Assembly: GCA_035296905.1 (NCBI GenBank)
Contig: DATHAA010000018.1
Location: 1-29,690, forward strand
DNA length: 29,690 nucleotides
Direction: 5' to 3'
Source of the DNA: DATEOR01 sp035296905
Lineage (GTDB): Bacteria; Actinomycetota; Thermoleophilia; Gaiellales; Gaiellaceae
The position numbers and the translations under genes are program-made. This document shows positions 7,739 to 15,944 of this stretch, piece by piece. The notes beneath the pieces are model-generated. The model saw nothing but the letters and a program-made list of their open reading frames with translations. It was not told the DNA's origin and made no database searches. Positions within the stretch are counted from its first letter, which is position 1; each line of letters opens with the position of its first letter.

Positions 7739-8664
7739 CGTTAACCTCCGAAGGCGTGACTTCCCTCGCAGAGCGCTACCGCGACCGGCTGCCCCTGGCG
7801 GCCGACGCGAAGATCGTGTCGCTTGGCGAGGGCTCGACTCCGCTCCTGCCTGCACCTCGGCTCTCCGAGCGCACGAGCGCCAAGGTTTGGCTGAAATGGG
7901 AAGGCGCGAACCCGACCGGGAGCTTCAAGGACCGCGGCATGACCGTGGCGGTCACGCAGGCGCTCGCGGAGGGCGCACGCTCCGTAGTCTGCGCCTCGAC
8001 GGGGAACACGGCAGCCTCCGCCGCCGCGTACGCCGCCCGGGCCGGCCTCGAGGCGGTCATCCTCCAGCCGGAAGGTGCGGTCGCGCGCGCCAAGCTCGCC
8101 CAGGCGCGCGCCGTCGGCGCCAAGGTCCAGACCCGCGCGAGCTTCGAGGATGCGCTCGCCGAGGCGAAGGAGCTCGAGGCGGCCGGGACCCATGTCCTCG
8201 TCAACTCGCTGAATCCGCTCCGGCTCCAGGGCCAGAAGACTGCTGCCTTCGAGATTGCCGAGGAGCTTGGCGGCGTACCCGATGTCCTCGCGCTTCCGTA
8301 CGGCGGGGGCGGGAACCTCTGCGCTTACGCAATCGGCTTCGGAGAGCTGGGCCCGCTTCCCCGCTTTGTTGCCGCACAGGCCGAAAACCGCGCGGGGACT
8401 GCAGCGTCTGCCATTCGCATCGTCGAGCCGGCGCACGAGGCCGGGGCACAACGCGCGCTGGCCGACTCGGGCGGGGCGGCACCGTCAATTCCCGACGAGG
8501 CGATCCTCAACGCCTGGCGCCTCCTCGCGCGCGAAGAGGGCCTATTCTGCGAGCCCTCATCGGCGGCCGGCCTGGCGGCTCTCCTCGCGGATCCTCCGCG
8601 AGGGGCCAGGGTCGTCTGCGTGATCACCGGACACGGCCTCAAGGACCCGGACGCGGTCGCGTGA
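7735..8664 (+). CDS. thrC: Threonine synthase (short form)
   Basis: PLP enzyme of fold type II that converts O-phosphohomoserine to threonine. The PLP lysine lies in GANPTGSFKDRGM, followed by VCASTGNTAASAAAYAARAG, LVNSLNPLRLQGQKTAAFE and a glycine-rich phosphate loop LPYGGGGNLCAYA; the end is ITGHGLKDPD. All are close to the classical actinobacterial ThrC pattern. GTG 7735 gives a 4-base overlap with hom (GTGA) and 309 residues. A second in-frame GTG at 7756 (302 residues) is equally possible. The protein is about 50 residues shorter than many bacterial ThrC enzymes, missing N-terminal sequence and some of the region after the glycine loop. It lies directly between hom and thrB, so the assignment is firm. 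Confidence 0.93.
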   Translation: MTLTSEGVTSLAERYRDRLPLAADAKIVSLGEGSTPLLPAPRLSERTSAKVWLKWEGANPTGSFKDRGMTVAVTQALAEGARSVVCASTGNTAASAAAYAARAGLEAVILQPEGAVARAKLAQARAVGAKVQTRASFEDALAEAKELEAAGTHVLVNSLNPLRLQGQKTAAFEIAEELGGVPDVLALPYGGGGNLCAYAIGFGELGPLPRFVAAQAENRAGTAASAIRIVEPAHEAGAQRALADSGGAAPSIPDEAILNAWRLLAREEGLFCEPSSAAGLAALLADPPRGARVVCVITGHGLKDPDAVA

Positions 8665-9476
8665 AGATCCACGTCCGCGCGCCGGCGACGACGGCGAACA
8701 TCGGGCCCGGCTTCGACTGCGTCGCCGCCGCGCTCGACCTCTGGAACGAGCTCGACGTCGAGGAGGGCGACGGCGAGGCCGACGAGTCGCACCTCGGCGT
8801 CCAGGCTTTCTCCAGGCTCGCCCCTACTCAGGGGAAGCACTTCGAGTTCGTGAGCCGGATCCCGCGTGAGCGCGGCCTCGGCTCGAGCGCCGCTGTGATC
8901 GCGCTGGGCCTCGTCGCGGGCGCCCTCGCCGCCGGTGAGGAGCCGGACCCCGAGAAGCTCCTGGCGATCGGCGTCGAGCTCGAGGGCCACGCCGACAACC
9001 TCGCCGCGGCGCTCGCGGGCGGCGTCTGCCTGACATGGGAGAACCGCATCGTCCGCGTGGCCGACTCGCTTCCCGCCGTTCCCTTCGCGCTCGTCCCCGA
9101 AGCGACGGTGTCCACGGCCGAGGCGCGGAGCTCCCTTCCCGACGCGGTGCCGCACGAGGACGCCGCGTTCACCGCAGGCCGCGCGGCGCTCCTCGGCGCC
9201 GCCCTCGTGCAGGGTTCTGCGGAGCTCTTCGCGGAGGCGATCCACGACCGACTGCACGAGCCCTACCGCGCCAAGAACGCACCGCTCCTCGAAAAGGCAC
9301 GCGCGGACCTTCCTGAAGGCGCTCTCGGCGCGACGCTCTCCGGTTCGGGCCCAAGCGTGATCGTCTGGGTGCGGAGGGATGCGGCCGATTCCTGCGAGGA
9401 GGAGCTTGCCCGCCGCTTCGCTGACGCGAGTGTGCTTCGCTTCACAGTCTCCGAGCAAGGAGCCCACCAAGCATGA
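8661..9476 (+). CDS. thrB: Homoserine kinase
   Basis: GHMP-family kinase that phosphorylates homoserine with ATP. The 271-residue sequence starts with the family's substrate strand (VRAPATTANIGPGFDCVAAA), has the ATP-binding PRERGLGSSAAVIALG loop near residue 70, HADNLAAALAGG, and the C-terminal GATLSGSGPSVIVWV motif. It is somewhat shorter than the usual 300 residues. The GTG start at 8661 overlaps the thrC stop (GTGA). Its product is the substrate of the adjacent ThrC and possibly of the second ThrC-like enzyme encoded at 11317. Confidence 0.94.
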   Translation: MKIHVRAPATTANIGPGFDCVAAALDLWNELDVEEGDGEADESHLGVQAFSRLAPTQGKHFEFVSRIPRERGLGSSAAVIALGLVAGALAAGEEPDPEKLLAIGVELEGHADNLAAALAGGVCLTWENRIVRVADSLPAVPFALVPEATVSTAEARSSLPDAVPHEDAAFTAGRAALLGAALVQGSAELFAEAIHDRLHEPYRAKNAPLLEKARADLPEGALGATLSGSGPSVIVWVRRDAADSCEEELARRFADASVLRFTVSEQGAHQA

Positions 9477-11173
9477 GCGATCCCGACAAGCGGAAGAGCG
9501 CAGCCCTCACCGACGGGCCCGAGCGCGCGGCCGCCCGCGCGATGCTGAAGGGGATCGGCTTCACGGACGACGACCTCGCGCGCCCGATCATCGGCGTCGC
9601 AACGACCTGGATCGAGACGATGCCGTGCAACTGGAACCAGCGCGAGCTCGCCGAGCACGTCAAGCGCGGCATCCGCGCCGCCGGCGGGACGCCGATGGAG
9701 TTCAACACCATTGCCGTCTCGGACGGCGTCTCAATGGGCACCGAGGGCATGCGTGCGTCGCTCGTTTCGCGCGAGGTGATCGCGGACTCGATCGAGCTCG
9801 TCGCGCGCGGCCACCTCTTCGACAGCCTCGTCTGCCTGGTCGGGTGCGACAAGACGATTCCCGCCGCGGTGATGGCGCTCGCTCGCCTCGACCTGCCCGG
9901 CCTCGCGCTCTACAACGGCTCGATCGCGCCCGGCCGCTTCCGCGGGCGCGACGTCACCATCCAGGACGTCTTCGAGGCCGTCGGCGCGCACGCCGTCGGG
10001 AAGATGAGCGACGAGGACCTGCACGAGCTCGAGGGTGTCGCGTGTCCGGGTGCGGGTGCATGCGGCGGGCAGTTCACCGCGAACACGATGTCCACCGCGC
10101 TCGACTTCCTTGGGATCAGCCCGGCCGGCCTCAACGCGATTCCCGCGCTCCATCCGTCCAAGGCCGAGGCGGCCGAGGCGGCGGGCCGGCTCGCGATGGA
10201 CCTCCTGCGGCAGGATCTGCGGCCGTCCCAGATCATCACGCGTGAGGCGCTCGAGAACGCGGCTGCCTCGATCGTCGCCACCGGCGGCTCGACCAACGGC
10301 GTCCTCCACCTGCTTGCGATCGCACGCGAGCTCGGCGTCACCTTCGAGCTCGACGACTTCGACCGGATCGCGGCGGAGACACCCATCGTCGCGAGCCTGA
10401 AGCCGGGCGGGCAGTACGTCGCCACCGACGTCTACGAGGCCGGCGGGGTCGCGCTCGTCGCGCGTGAGCTCCTGAAGAAGGAGCTCGTGCACGCCGATGC
10501 GCCCAACGTCGACGGCCGCTCCCTCGGCGAGATCGCCGCCGCCGTCGACGAGAAGCCCGGCCAGGAGGTCGTGGTGCCGATCGAAACCCCGATCAAACCT
10601 TTTGGCGGTCTGGCCATCCTGCGCGGGAACCTCGCGCCCGAGGGCTGCGTGGTCAAGCTCGCCGGGCACGAGCGCCTCACCCACCACGGGCCGGCGCGGG
10701 TCTTCGACTCGGAGGAAGCGTGCTTCGCCGCCGTGAAGCAGCAGGACATCGCCGAGGGCGACGTCGTCGTCATCCGCTTCGAGGGGCCCGCGGGCGGGCC
10801 CGGAATGCGGGAAATGCTGCACGTCACGGCCGCCCTCGTCGGTGAGGGGCTCGGGGACAAGATCGCGCTCATCACCGATGGGCGCTTCTCCGGCGCGACG
10901 CACGGGCTGATGGCGGGGCACATCTCGCCGGAGGCGGTGCGCGGTGGCCCAATCGCCGCGCTCGAGGACGGCGACACGGTCGTCATCGACGTCGAGGCGC
11001 GGACGCTCTCCGTCGAGCTCTCCGACGACGAGCTCCAGGCGCGCCTGGCCAGGTGGAGCCCCCCTCCCCCGCGCTACGAAGGCGGCGTGTTCGCCAAGTA
11101 CGCGGCCCTCGTCTCATCTGCCTCCGAAGGGGCAGTGACTCGGGCGCAGGTCGCGTCCTATACTCAGACCTGA
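9473..11173 (+). CDS. ilvD: Dihydroxy-acid dehydratase
   Basis: Fe-S dehydratase for the third common step of Val/Ile/Leu synthesis. The 566-residue length is normal. The three cluster cysteines are in TMPCNWNQ, VGCDKTIPA and GACGGQFTANTM, and the C-terminal domain shows the expected LITDGRFSGATHG and GHISPEA motifs. ATG 9473 overlaps the thrB stop by 4 bases (ATGA). The 3' end of the gene contains what looks like a promoter (11135-11164) for the SAM-riboswitch unit downstream, so transcription may restart inside ilvD. Confidence 0.96.
   Translation: MSDPDKRKSAALTDGPERAAARAMLKGIGFTDDDLARPIIGVATTWIETMPCNWNQRELAEHVKRGIRAAGGTPMEFNTIAVSDGVSMGTEGMRASLVSREVIADSIELVARGHLFDSLVCLVGCDKTIPAAVMALARLDLPGLALYNGSIAPGRFRGRDVTIQDVFEAVGAHAVGKMSDEDLHELEGVACPGAGACGGQFTANTMSTALDFLGISPAGLNAIPALHPSKAEAAEAAGRLAMDLLRQDLRPSQIITREALENAAASIVATGGSTNGVLHLLAIARELGVTFELDDFDRIAAETPIVASLKPGGQYVATDVYEAGGVALVARELLKKELVHADAPNVDGRSLGEIAAAVDEKPGQEVVVPIETPIKPFGGLAILRGNLAPEGCVVKLAGHERLTHHGPARVFDSEEACFAAVKQQDIAEGDVVVIRFEGPAGGPGMREMLHVTAALVGEGLGDKIALITDGRFSGATHGLMAGHISPEAVRGGPIAALEDGDTVVIDVEARTLSVELSDDELQARLARWSPPPPRYEGGVFAKYAALVSSASEGAVTRAQVASYTQT
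11135..11164 (+). promoter_or_regulatory. Probable internal promoter at the end of ilvD
   Basis: TATACT at 11159-11164 is a near-perfect -10. GTGACT at 11135-11140 lies 18 bases upstream as a -35. The predicted start, about 11171, is some 22 bases before the first helix of the SAM riboswitch. This lets the downstream genes be expressed separately from the upstream amino-acid operon. Identification is by pattern only. Confidence 0.5.
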
Positions 11174-11192
11174 GCGACGGACAGCGGCCCCG

Positions 11193-11303
11193 CTCGCATC
11201 AAGAGAGGCTGAGGGAACCGGCCCTTTGAAGCCTCGGCAACCTACTCCGACGAGCAAGGTGCCAAACCCGGCCGAGCCCAGGGCTCGGGAGGATGTCAGC
11301 GAG
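11193..11303 (+). promoter_or_regulatory. SAM-I (S-box) riboswitch
   Basis: The segment carries the S-box consensus in order: a closing P1 helix CTCGC (11193-11197) with GCGAG (11299-11303), ATCAAGAGAGG, the P2 kink-turn region GCTGAGGGAACCGGCCC with TTTGAAGCC, the P3 pair GGCAACCT with AAGGTGCC, and a P4 hairpin CCGAGCC (11272-11278) with GGCTCGG (11282-11288) before the GGATGTCAGC tail. SAM-I switches turn off methionine and sulfur genes when SAM is plentiful. No intrinsic terminator follows. The Shine-Dalgarno AAAGGAG begins right after P1, so control of translation initiation is the likelier mode. Confidence 0.9.
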
Positions 11304-11316
11304 AAAGGAGCCAGAA

Positions 11317-12537
11317 ATGCCCGCCACATCTCTCCGTTGCCGTAGCTGCGCGACCGAGTACGCGCTCGAGGACATCGGCACCTGCACCGCGTGTTTCGGC
11401 CCACTCGACCCCGTGTACGACTGGGACGAGCTCGCGCGGACGGTCTCCCGCGAGACGATCGCGGCGGGGCCCGCCTCCATGTGGCGCTACGCGCCACTTC
11501 TCCCCGTCGAAGCGCCGGCAGAGGCACGGCTCGCCCCCGGCTTCACGCCGCTCGTGAGCGCGCCGCGCCTCGCGGACGAGGCAGGTGTCGGCGAGCTCTG
11601 GCTCAAGCTCGACATCGCCAACCCCACGCACTCCTTCAAGGATCGCGTTGTTGCGGTCGCGGCCGCGAAGGCCCGGGAGCTCGGCCTCGAGACCATCGCC
11701 TGCTCCTCGACCGGAAACCTCGCCAACGCGGTCGCCGCACGCGCCGCGGCCGAGGGAATCGAAGCGGCCGTCTTCTGCCCGTTCGACCTCGAGCCCGAGA
11801 AGCTCGTCGCTGCCGCCGTCTACGGTGCCACCATCTATGCGGTCCGTGGCACCTACGACGACTGCAGCCGGCTCACGGTCGAGCTCTCCTTCGAGCTTCC
11901 CTGGGGATTCGTCAACGTGAGCCTGCGCTCGTACTACGCCGAAGGGTCGAAGACCGTCGCGTTCGAGATCGCCGAGCAGCTCGGCTGGGACGCGCCTGAC
12001 GCAGTCATCGCCCCTATCGCCTCCGGCTCCCTCTACTCGAAGATCGCCGAGGGCTTCGACCAGCTGCAGCGGGTCGGCCTCGTGGACGCACCGACGCCGC
12101 GCCTCTTCGGCGGCCAGGCGGAAGGCTGCTCGCCGGTCGCTACGGCGTTTGCCTCAGGTGAGAAGGTCGTGCCGGTCCGGCCCGCAACCGTCGCACGCTC
12201 TCTGGCGATCGGACACCCGGCCGACGGGGACAAGGCCGTCGCCACCGCCCGCAGAACCGGTGGCGCGGTCTACGCTGTCCCCGAGGATGATGTGGGCGCG
12301 AACATGGGCCTCCTCGCCGAGCACGCAGGCGTCTTCGGCGAGACCGCCGCGGGTGTCGCGCTCGGCGCCCTTCGCCGCGCGGTCGACGAGGGAGAGCTCG
12401 GTGCGGCTGAGTGCATCGTGCTGGTCGTCACCGGCGACGGACTGAAGACGCCCGGCCCGGTCGAGGCTCGCCTGGAGCCGGTCGGGATCGACGCGGACGC
12501 AGATGCGGTGCTTGAGCGGCTCGGCGTGCTCACGTGA
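11317..12537 (+). CDS. Threonine-synthase-like PLP enzyme under SAM-riboswitch control (possibly homocysteine-forming)
   Basis: The 406-residue protein has an N-terminal zinc-ribbon-like segment with cysteines in RCRSCATEY and GTCTACFGPLD, then a fold-type-II PLP domain with the lysine in NPTHSFKDRVVAVAAAK, the SSTGNLANAVAARAAAEG serine/glycine loop, YYAEGSKTVAFEIAEQ, and a C-terminal VVTGDGLKTPGP. ATG 11317 has AAAGGAG upstream; ATG 11293 lies inside the riboswitch and is rejected. By family it resembles archaeal-type long threonine synthases. However, a complete thrC already sits beside thrB, and this copy has His instead of Gly before SFKDR and IASGSLYSK instead of the GGGGN phosphate loop. 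Its SAM switch suggests a role in methionine synthesis, for example making homocysteine from O-phosphohomoserine, as reported for some ThrC-like enzymes. It overlaps leuB by 4 bases. Confidence 0.85.
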   Translation: MPATSLRCRSCATEYALEDIGTCTACFGPLDPVYDWDELARTVSRETIAAGPASMWRYAPLLPVEAPAEARLAPGFTPLVSAPRLADEAGVGELWLKLDIANPTHSFKDRVVAVAAAKARELGLETIACSSTGNLANAVAARAAAEGIEAAVFCPFDLEPEKLVAAAVYGATIYAVRGTYDDCSRLTVELSFELPWGFVNVSLRSYYAEGSKTVAFEIAEQLGWDAPDAVIAPIASGSLYSKIAEGFDQLQRVGLVDAPTPRLFGGQAEGCSPVATAFASGEKVVPVRPATVARSLAIGHPADGDKAVATARRTGGAVYAVPEDDVGANMGLLAEHAGVFGETAAGVALGALRRAVDEGELGAAECIVLVVTGDGLKTPGPVEARLEPVGIDADADAVLERLGVLT

Positions 12538-13493
12538 GCCTGGTCGTACTCCCGGGAGACGGGATCGGTCCCGAAGTGATGCGGCAGGCGCTTCGCGCCC
12601 TCGCGAAGGTCGGCCCCGACCTCGAGCTCGAGGAGCACGCGTTCGGGGCGCACGCGATCCGCGACACGGGCGACTCTCTCCCGGAGGAGACGCTCGACGC
12701 CTGCAAGGCATCGGAGGCCGTCCTCAAAGGCCCCATCGGCGACCCCGAGTTCGACGCGGCCGAGGTGCGCCCCGAGCAGGGCATGCTCCGCCTTCGCGCC
12801 GAGCTCGACGTGTACGCCAACCTGCGCCCCTCGGAGCAGGGTGAGGTCGACATCCTCATCGTTCGCGAGCTCGTCGGCGGGCTTTACTTCGGCGAGCGCG
12901 GCGTGCGGGAGGACGGAACAGTCTTCGACACCATGGAGTACCACCCGCGCGAGGTCGAGCGGATCGCCCGCCGCGCCTTCGAGCTCGCACGGGATCGACG
13001 CAAGAGGGTCGTGTCGGTCGACAAGGCGAACGTTCTCGAGACGTCGCGCATGTGGCGGCGTGTCGTGAACGAGGTGGCGGCCGACTACGAGGACGTCGCT
13101 CTCGAGCACATGCTCGTCGACAACGCGGCGATGCAGCTGGTGCTCGCGACCGATCAGCTCGACGTCATCGTGACGGAGAACATGTTCGGAGACATCCTGA
13201 GCGACCTCGCCGCGTCGCTCACAGGCGGCATCGGGCTTGCGCCGTCGGCAAGCCTCTCGGACACCGGGCCCGGTCTCTTCGAACCGGTGCACGGGTCGGC
13301 GCCGGACATCGCCGGCAAGGGAATCGCGAACCCCATGGCGATGATGCTCTCCGCTGCGCTCATGCTCGAGCACGGCCTCGGACGGGCCGACGAGGCCGAG
13401 CGCTTGCGCGCTGCCGTATGGACGACGTACGAGGCGGGTGGCGAGCTCCGGACCGGCGAATTCGGCGATGCCGTCCTCAGAGAGCTGTCGTAG
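12534..13493 (+). CDS. leuB: 3-isopropylmalate dehydrogenase
   Basis: Oxidatively decarboxylates 3-isopropylmalate in leucine synthesis. The 319-residue protein keeps the full active site: GDGIGPEV at the N-terminus, the substrate arginines in GMLRLRAELDVYANLRP and VRELVGGLYFGE, a Tyr in FDTMEY, Lys in VSVDKANVL, and Asp residues in VDNAAMQL and NMFGDILSDLAA, then the NAD loop EPVHGSAPDIAGKGIANP. It is some 30 residues shorter than typical LeuB. The GTG start overlaps the stop of the ThrC-like gene (GTGA), so it shares the SAM-riboswitch transcript. Its end overlaps the convergent leuD by 17 bp. Confidence 0.95.
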   Translation: MSLVVLPGDGIGPEVMRQALRALAKVGPDLELEEHAFGAHAIRDTGDSLPEETLDACKASEAVLKGPIGDPEFDAAEVRPEQGMLRLRAELDVYANLRPSEQGEVDILIVRELVGGLYFGERGVREDGTVFDTMEYHPREVERIARRAFELARDRRKRVVSVDKANVLETSRMWRRVVNEVAADYEDVALEHMLVDNAAMQLVLATDQLDVIVTENMFGDILSDLAASLTGGIGLAPSASLSDTGPGLFEPVHGSAPDIAGKGIANPMAMMLSAALMLEHGLGRADEAERLRAAVWTTYEAGGELRTGEFGDAVLRELS

Positions 13494-14040
13494 CGAAGCG
13501 CGGCGGGTGCGCCGCCTCGAAGGCCGCGATCTCGTCCTCGTGCTGGAGCGCGCGGCCGATGTCGTCGAGCCCCTGCAGAAGGCAGTCGCGCTCGAAGGCG
13601 TCGAACTCGAACGAGTACGGGCCGGCGGTCTGGGCCTCGAGGTCGATCGTGATCTCCCCGGGCTCCTGCATGAGCGCCTTCACCTGCTCCGGGAGAAGGA
13701 CGACCGGAACGAGTCCGATCTTCACGCAGTTCGTGCGGAAGATGTCGCCGAACGACGGCGCCACGATCGCCTCGAATCCGTACTCCTGCAGGCCCCAGGG
13801 CGCGTGCTCGCGTGATGAGCCACAGCCGAAGTTCCGCCCAGTGAGGAGGATCTTCGTTCCCTGCGCCTCCGGCCGGTTGAGCTCGAAGTCCGGATCCTTC
13901 GCCCAATCGAAGAAGAGGAACTCGGCGAAGCCCGTGCGCTCGATCCGCTTCAGGAACTGCTTGGGCATGATCTGGTCGGTGTCGACGTCGGGGCGGTTGA
14001 GCACCGCCGGGCGCGACGTGACGGAGCGAAAAGGCCTCAT
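13477..14040 (-). CDS. leuD: 3-isopropylmalate dehydratase, small subunit
   Basis: The 187-residue swivel-domain subunit pairs with LeuC to isomerise 2- to 3-isopropylmalate. It shows the family hallmarks NRPDVDTDQIMPKQFLKRI at the N-terminus, GRNFGCGSSREHAPWGLQ near residue 68 (substrate-binding serine/arginine loop) and APSFGDIFRTNCVKIGLVPV. The start ATG overlaps the leuC stop (ATGA), so the two subunits are co-translated. Its 3' end runs 17 bp into the opposite-strand leuB. Confidence 0.95.
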   Translation of the reverse strand: MRPFRSVTSRPAVLNRPDVDTDQIMPKQFLKRIERTGFAEFLFFDWAKDPDFELNRPEAQGTKILLTGRNFGCGSSREHAPWGLQEYGFEAIVAPSFGDIFRTNCVKIGLVPVVLLPEQVKALMQEPGEITIDLEAQTAGPYSFEFDAFERDCLLQGLDDIGRALQHEDEIAAFEAAHPPRFATTAL

Positions 14041-15446
14041 GCCACCGGCTCCAGCGCATACTCACGGATGTCGACGAAATGGCCCTCGATCGCCGTTGCC
14101 GCAGCCATTGCCGGGCTGACGAGATGCGTGCGGCCGCCGGCGCCCTGGCGGCCCTCGAAGTTCCGGTTCGACGTCGAGGCGCAGCGCTCGCCGCGGGCGA
14201 GGATGTCCGCGTTCATGCCCAGGCACATCGAGCAGCCGGCGCGACGCCACTCGAAGCCCGCCTCCTCGAAGATCCGGTCGAGCCCCTCGTCCTCGGCCTG
14301 CCGCTTCACCGTGGCCGATCCGGGTACGACCATCGCCCGCACCTTCGGGTGGACGCGCTTGCCGGCGACGACGGATGCCGCCGTGCGCAGGTCCTCGATG
14401 CGGGCGTTCGTACACGAGCCGATGAAGACGCGGTCGACGTGGATGTCGCCGATCGACGTCCCCGGCTCGAGAGCCATGTAGGCGAGCGCGCGCTCGACCG
14501 CCTCGCGCTCGTCCGGGTCCGGATACTCGGCCGGGTCGGGAACCGCTTTTTCGATGGACGTGACCATGCCCGGGTTGGTGCCCCAGGTGACCTGGGGAGC
14601 GAGCTCACGGACGTCGATCTCGACCTCTCGATCGTAGGCGGCGCCCTCGTCCGTGGCGAGCGCGCGCCAGCGGTCGAGCGCATCCTCCCAGTCGGCGCCT
14701 TGCGGGGCCGCGGGCCGCCCTTCGAGATAAGCGAAGGTCGTGTCGTCGGGGCCGACCATCCCGGCGCGGGCGCCGGCCTCGATGGACATGTTGCAAATCG
14801 TCATGCGGCTTTCCATCGACAGCCGCTCGATCACCTCGCCCGCGTACTCGACCACGTGACCAGCGCCGCCCGAGACGCCGATCCGCCCGATGGCGCCGAG
14901 GACGACGTCCTTCGCGGTGACCCCGAACGGGAGCTCGCCGGTGAAGAGGAGCCGCATGGATGCCGGCTTCCGCTGTGGAAGAGTCTGCGTCGCGAGCACG
15001 TGCTCAACCTCCGAGGTGCCGATCCCGAACGCGAGCGTGCCGAACGCCCCATGGGTGGACGTGTGGCTGTCGCCGCAGACCACCGTCATGCCGGGCTGCG
15101 TGAGGCCGAGCTCGGGCCCGATCACGTGGACGATGCCCTCTCGGCCGCTTCCCGTTGCATAGAGCGGGACGCCGAACTCGGCGCAGTTCCGCTCGAGGGC
15201 CTCGAGCTGCGCCTTCGCGAGCGGATCGGTGATCGGCCCCTCCTCCGTCGGCACGTTGTGGTCCATCGTCGCGATGGAGAGATCGGGCCGCCGCAGCTTC
15301 CGGCCGGCCAGCCGGAGGCCGTCGAAGGCCTGCGGCGAGGTCACCTCGTGGATGAGATGGAGGTCGACGAAGAGCAGCGCAGGCTCGCCGAGCGGCTCGG
15401 CGACGACGTGGCTCTCCCAGATCTTGTCGAAGAGGGTCTTGGCCAT
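14037..15446 (-). CDS. leuC: 3-isopropylmalate dehydratase, large subunit
   Basis: Aconitase-family [4Fe-4S] enzyme of leucine synthesis. From ATG 15446 it has 469 residues, the family's normal length. It begins MAKTLFDKIWESHVV, has VDLHLIHEVTSPQAFDGL, VVCGDSHTSTHGAFG, and the cluster cysteines in IGSCTNARIEDLR and CSMCLGMN. I chose ATG 15446 because GGGAG lies eight bases upstream; the longer in-frame ORF to 15845 runs antisense through the next gene. It is divergent from the DUF3830-like gene at 15489 with only 42 bp between starts. It is separate from the main operon, so it may escape the leader-peptide and SAM controls. Confidence 0.96.
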   Translation of the reverse strand: MAKTLFDKIWESHVVAEPLGEPALLFVDLHLIHEVTSPQAFDGLRLAGRKLRRPDLSIATMDHNVPTEEGPITDPLAKAQLEALERNCAEFGVPLYATGSGREGIVHVIGPELGLTQPGMTVVCGDSHTSTHGAFGTLAFGIGTSEVEHVLATQTLPQRKPASMRLLFTGELPFGVTAKDVVLGAIGRIGVSGGAGHVVEYAGEVIERLSMESRMTICNMSIEAGARAGMVGPDDTTFAYLEGRPAAPQGADWEDALDRWRALATDEGAAYDREVEIDVRELAPQVTWGTNPGMVTSIEKAVPDPAEYPDPDEREAVERALAYMALEPGTSIGDIHVDRVFIGSCTNARIEDLRTAASVVAGKRVHPKVRAMVVPGSATVKRQAEDEGLDRIFEEAGFEWRRAGCSMCLGMNADILARGERCASTSNRNFEGRQGAGGRTHLVSPAMAAATAIEGHFVDIREYALEPVA

Positions 15447-15488
15447 CGGGGGTTCTCCCATTGTGCCGCACGGTAGGCTCTCCGCCCG

Positions 15489-15911
15489 ATGCTCAAGATC
15501 ACTGTCGGAGGGTTCGAGCTCGAGGCGCGCCTCGAGGAGGAGGCGGCGCCCAGGACGGTCGCCGTCCTGCGAGGACTGCTCCCGCTCGAGAGCCGGCTCG
15601 TACAGGCACGCTGGAGCGGCGAGGCGGCCTGGGTACCGATGGGCTTCGAGCTCGACCTTGGCCTCGGCCTCGGCCTCGGCCCGGAGAACGCAAACTCCTA
15701 CCCAGCCGCAGGCGAGCTGCTGCTCTACCCGGGCGGTCTCTCCGAGGTCGAGATCCTCTTCCCGTACGGGGCCACCTGCTTCGCGAGCAGGATGGGCCAG
15801 CTCGCAGGCAACCATTTCGCCACTGTCCAGGCAGGCCAAGAGCACCTCGCGGAGCTTGGACGCCGCGTCCTATGGGACGGCGCCCAGGACATTCGTTTCG
15901 ACGAGGTCTAG
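15489..15911 (+). CDS. DUF3830 / cyclophilin-like-fold family protein
   Basis: The 140-residue protein resembles the DUF3830 group: a short beta-rich protein with ALEEEAAPRT-like opening (here EEEAAPRTVAVLRGLLPLES), VQARWSGEAAWVPMG, then a PENANSYPAAGELLLYPGG stretch and EILFPYGATCFASRMGQLAG. The reaction is unknown. Members are small, cytosolic and thought to have a cyclophilin-like barrel. A GLGLGLG run near residue 60 is a local dinucleotide-type repeat, perhaps slippage-prone. It is divergent from leuC. No clear Shine-Dalgarno precedes ATG 15489. Confidence 0.7.
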   Translation: MLKITVGGFELEARLEEEAAPRTVAVLRGLLPLESRLVQARWSGEAAWVPMGFELDLGLGLGLGPENANSYPAAGELLLYPGGLSEVEILFPYGATCFASRMGQLAGNHFATVQAGQEHLAELGRRVLWDGAQDIRFDEV

Positions 15912-15944
15912 AAAGATTTCGCTGGATTTGCTTTAGTCAGCCCC

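Noticed and set aside
11293..11316. ATG 11293 as the start of the ThrC-like gene
   Set aside because: It lies inside the 3' part of the SAM riboswitch. ATG 11317 has AAAGGAG at the right distance.
13052..14119. Long plus-strand ORF over the leuB end and leuD
   Set aside because: It is a high-GC shadow frame of leuB and leuD with no family similarity.
15447..15845. N-terminal extension of leuC to 602 residues
   Set aside because: It runs antisense through the DUF3830-like gene, and ATG 15446 gives the normal 469-residue length with a Shine-Dalgarno.
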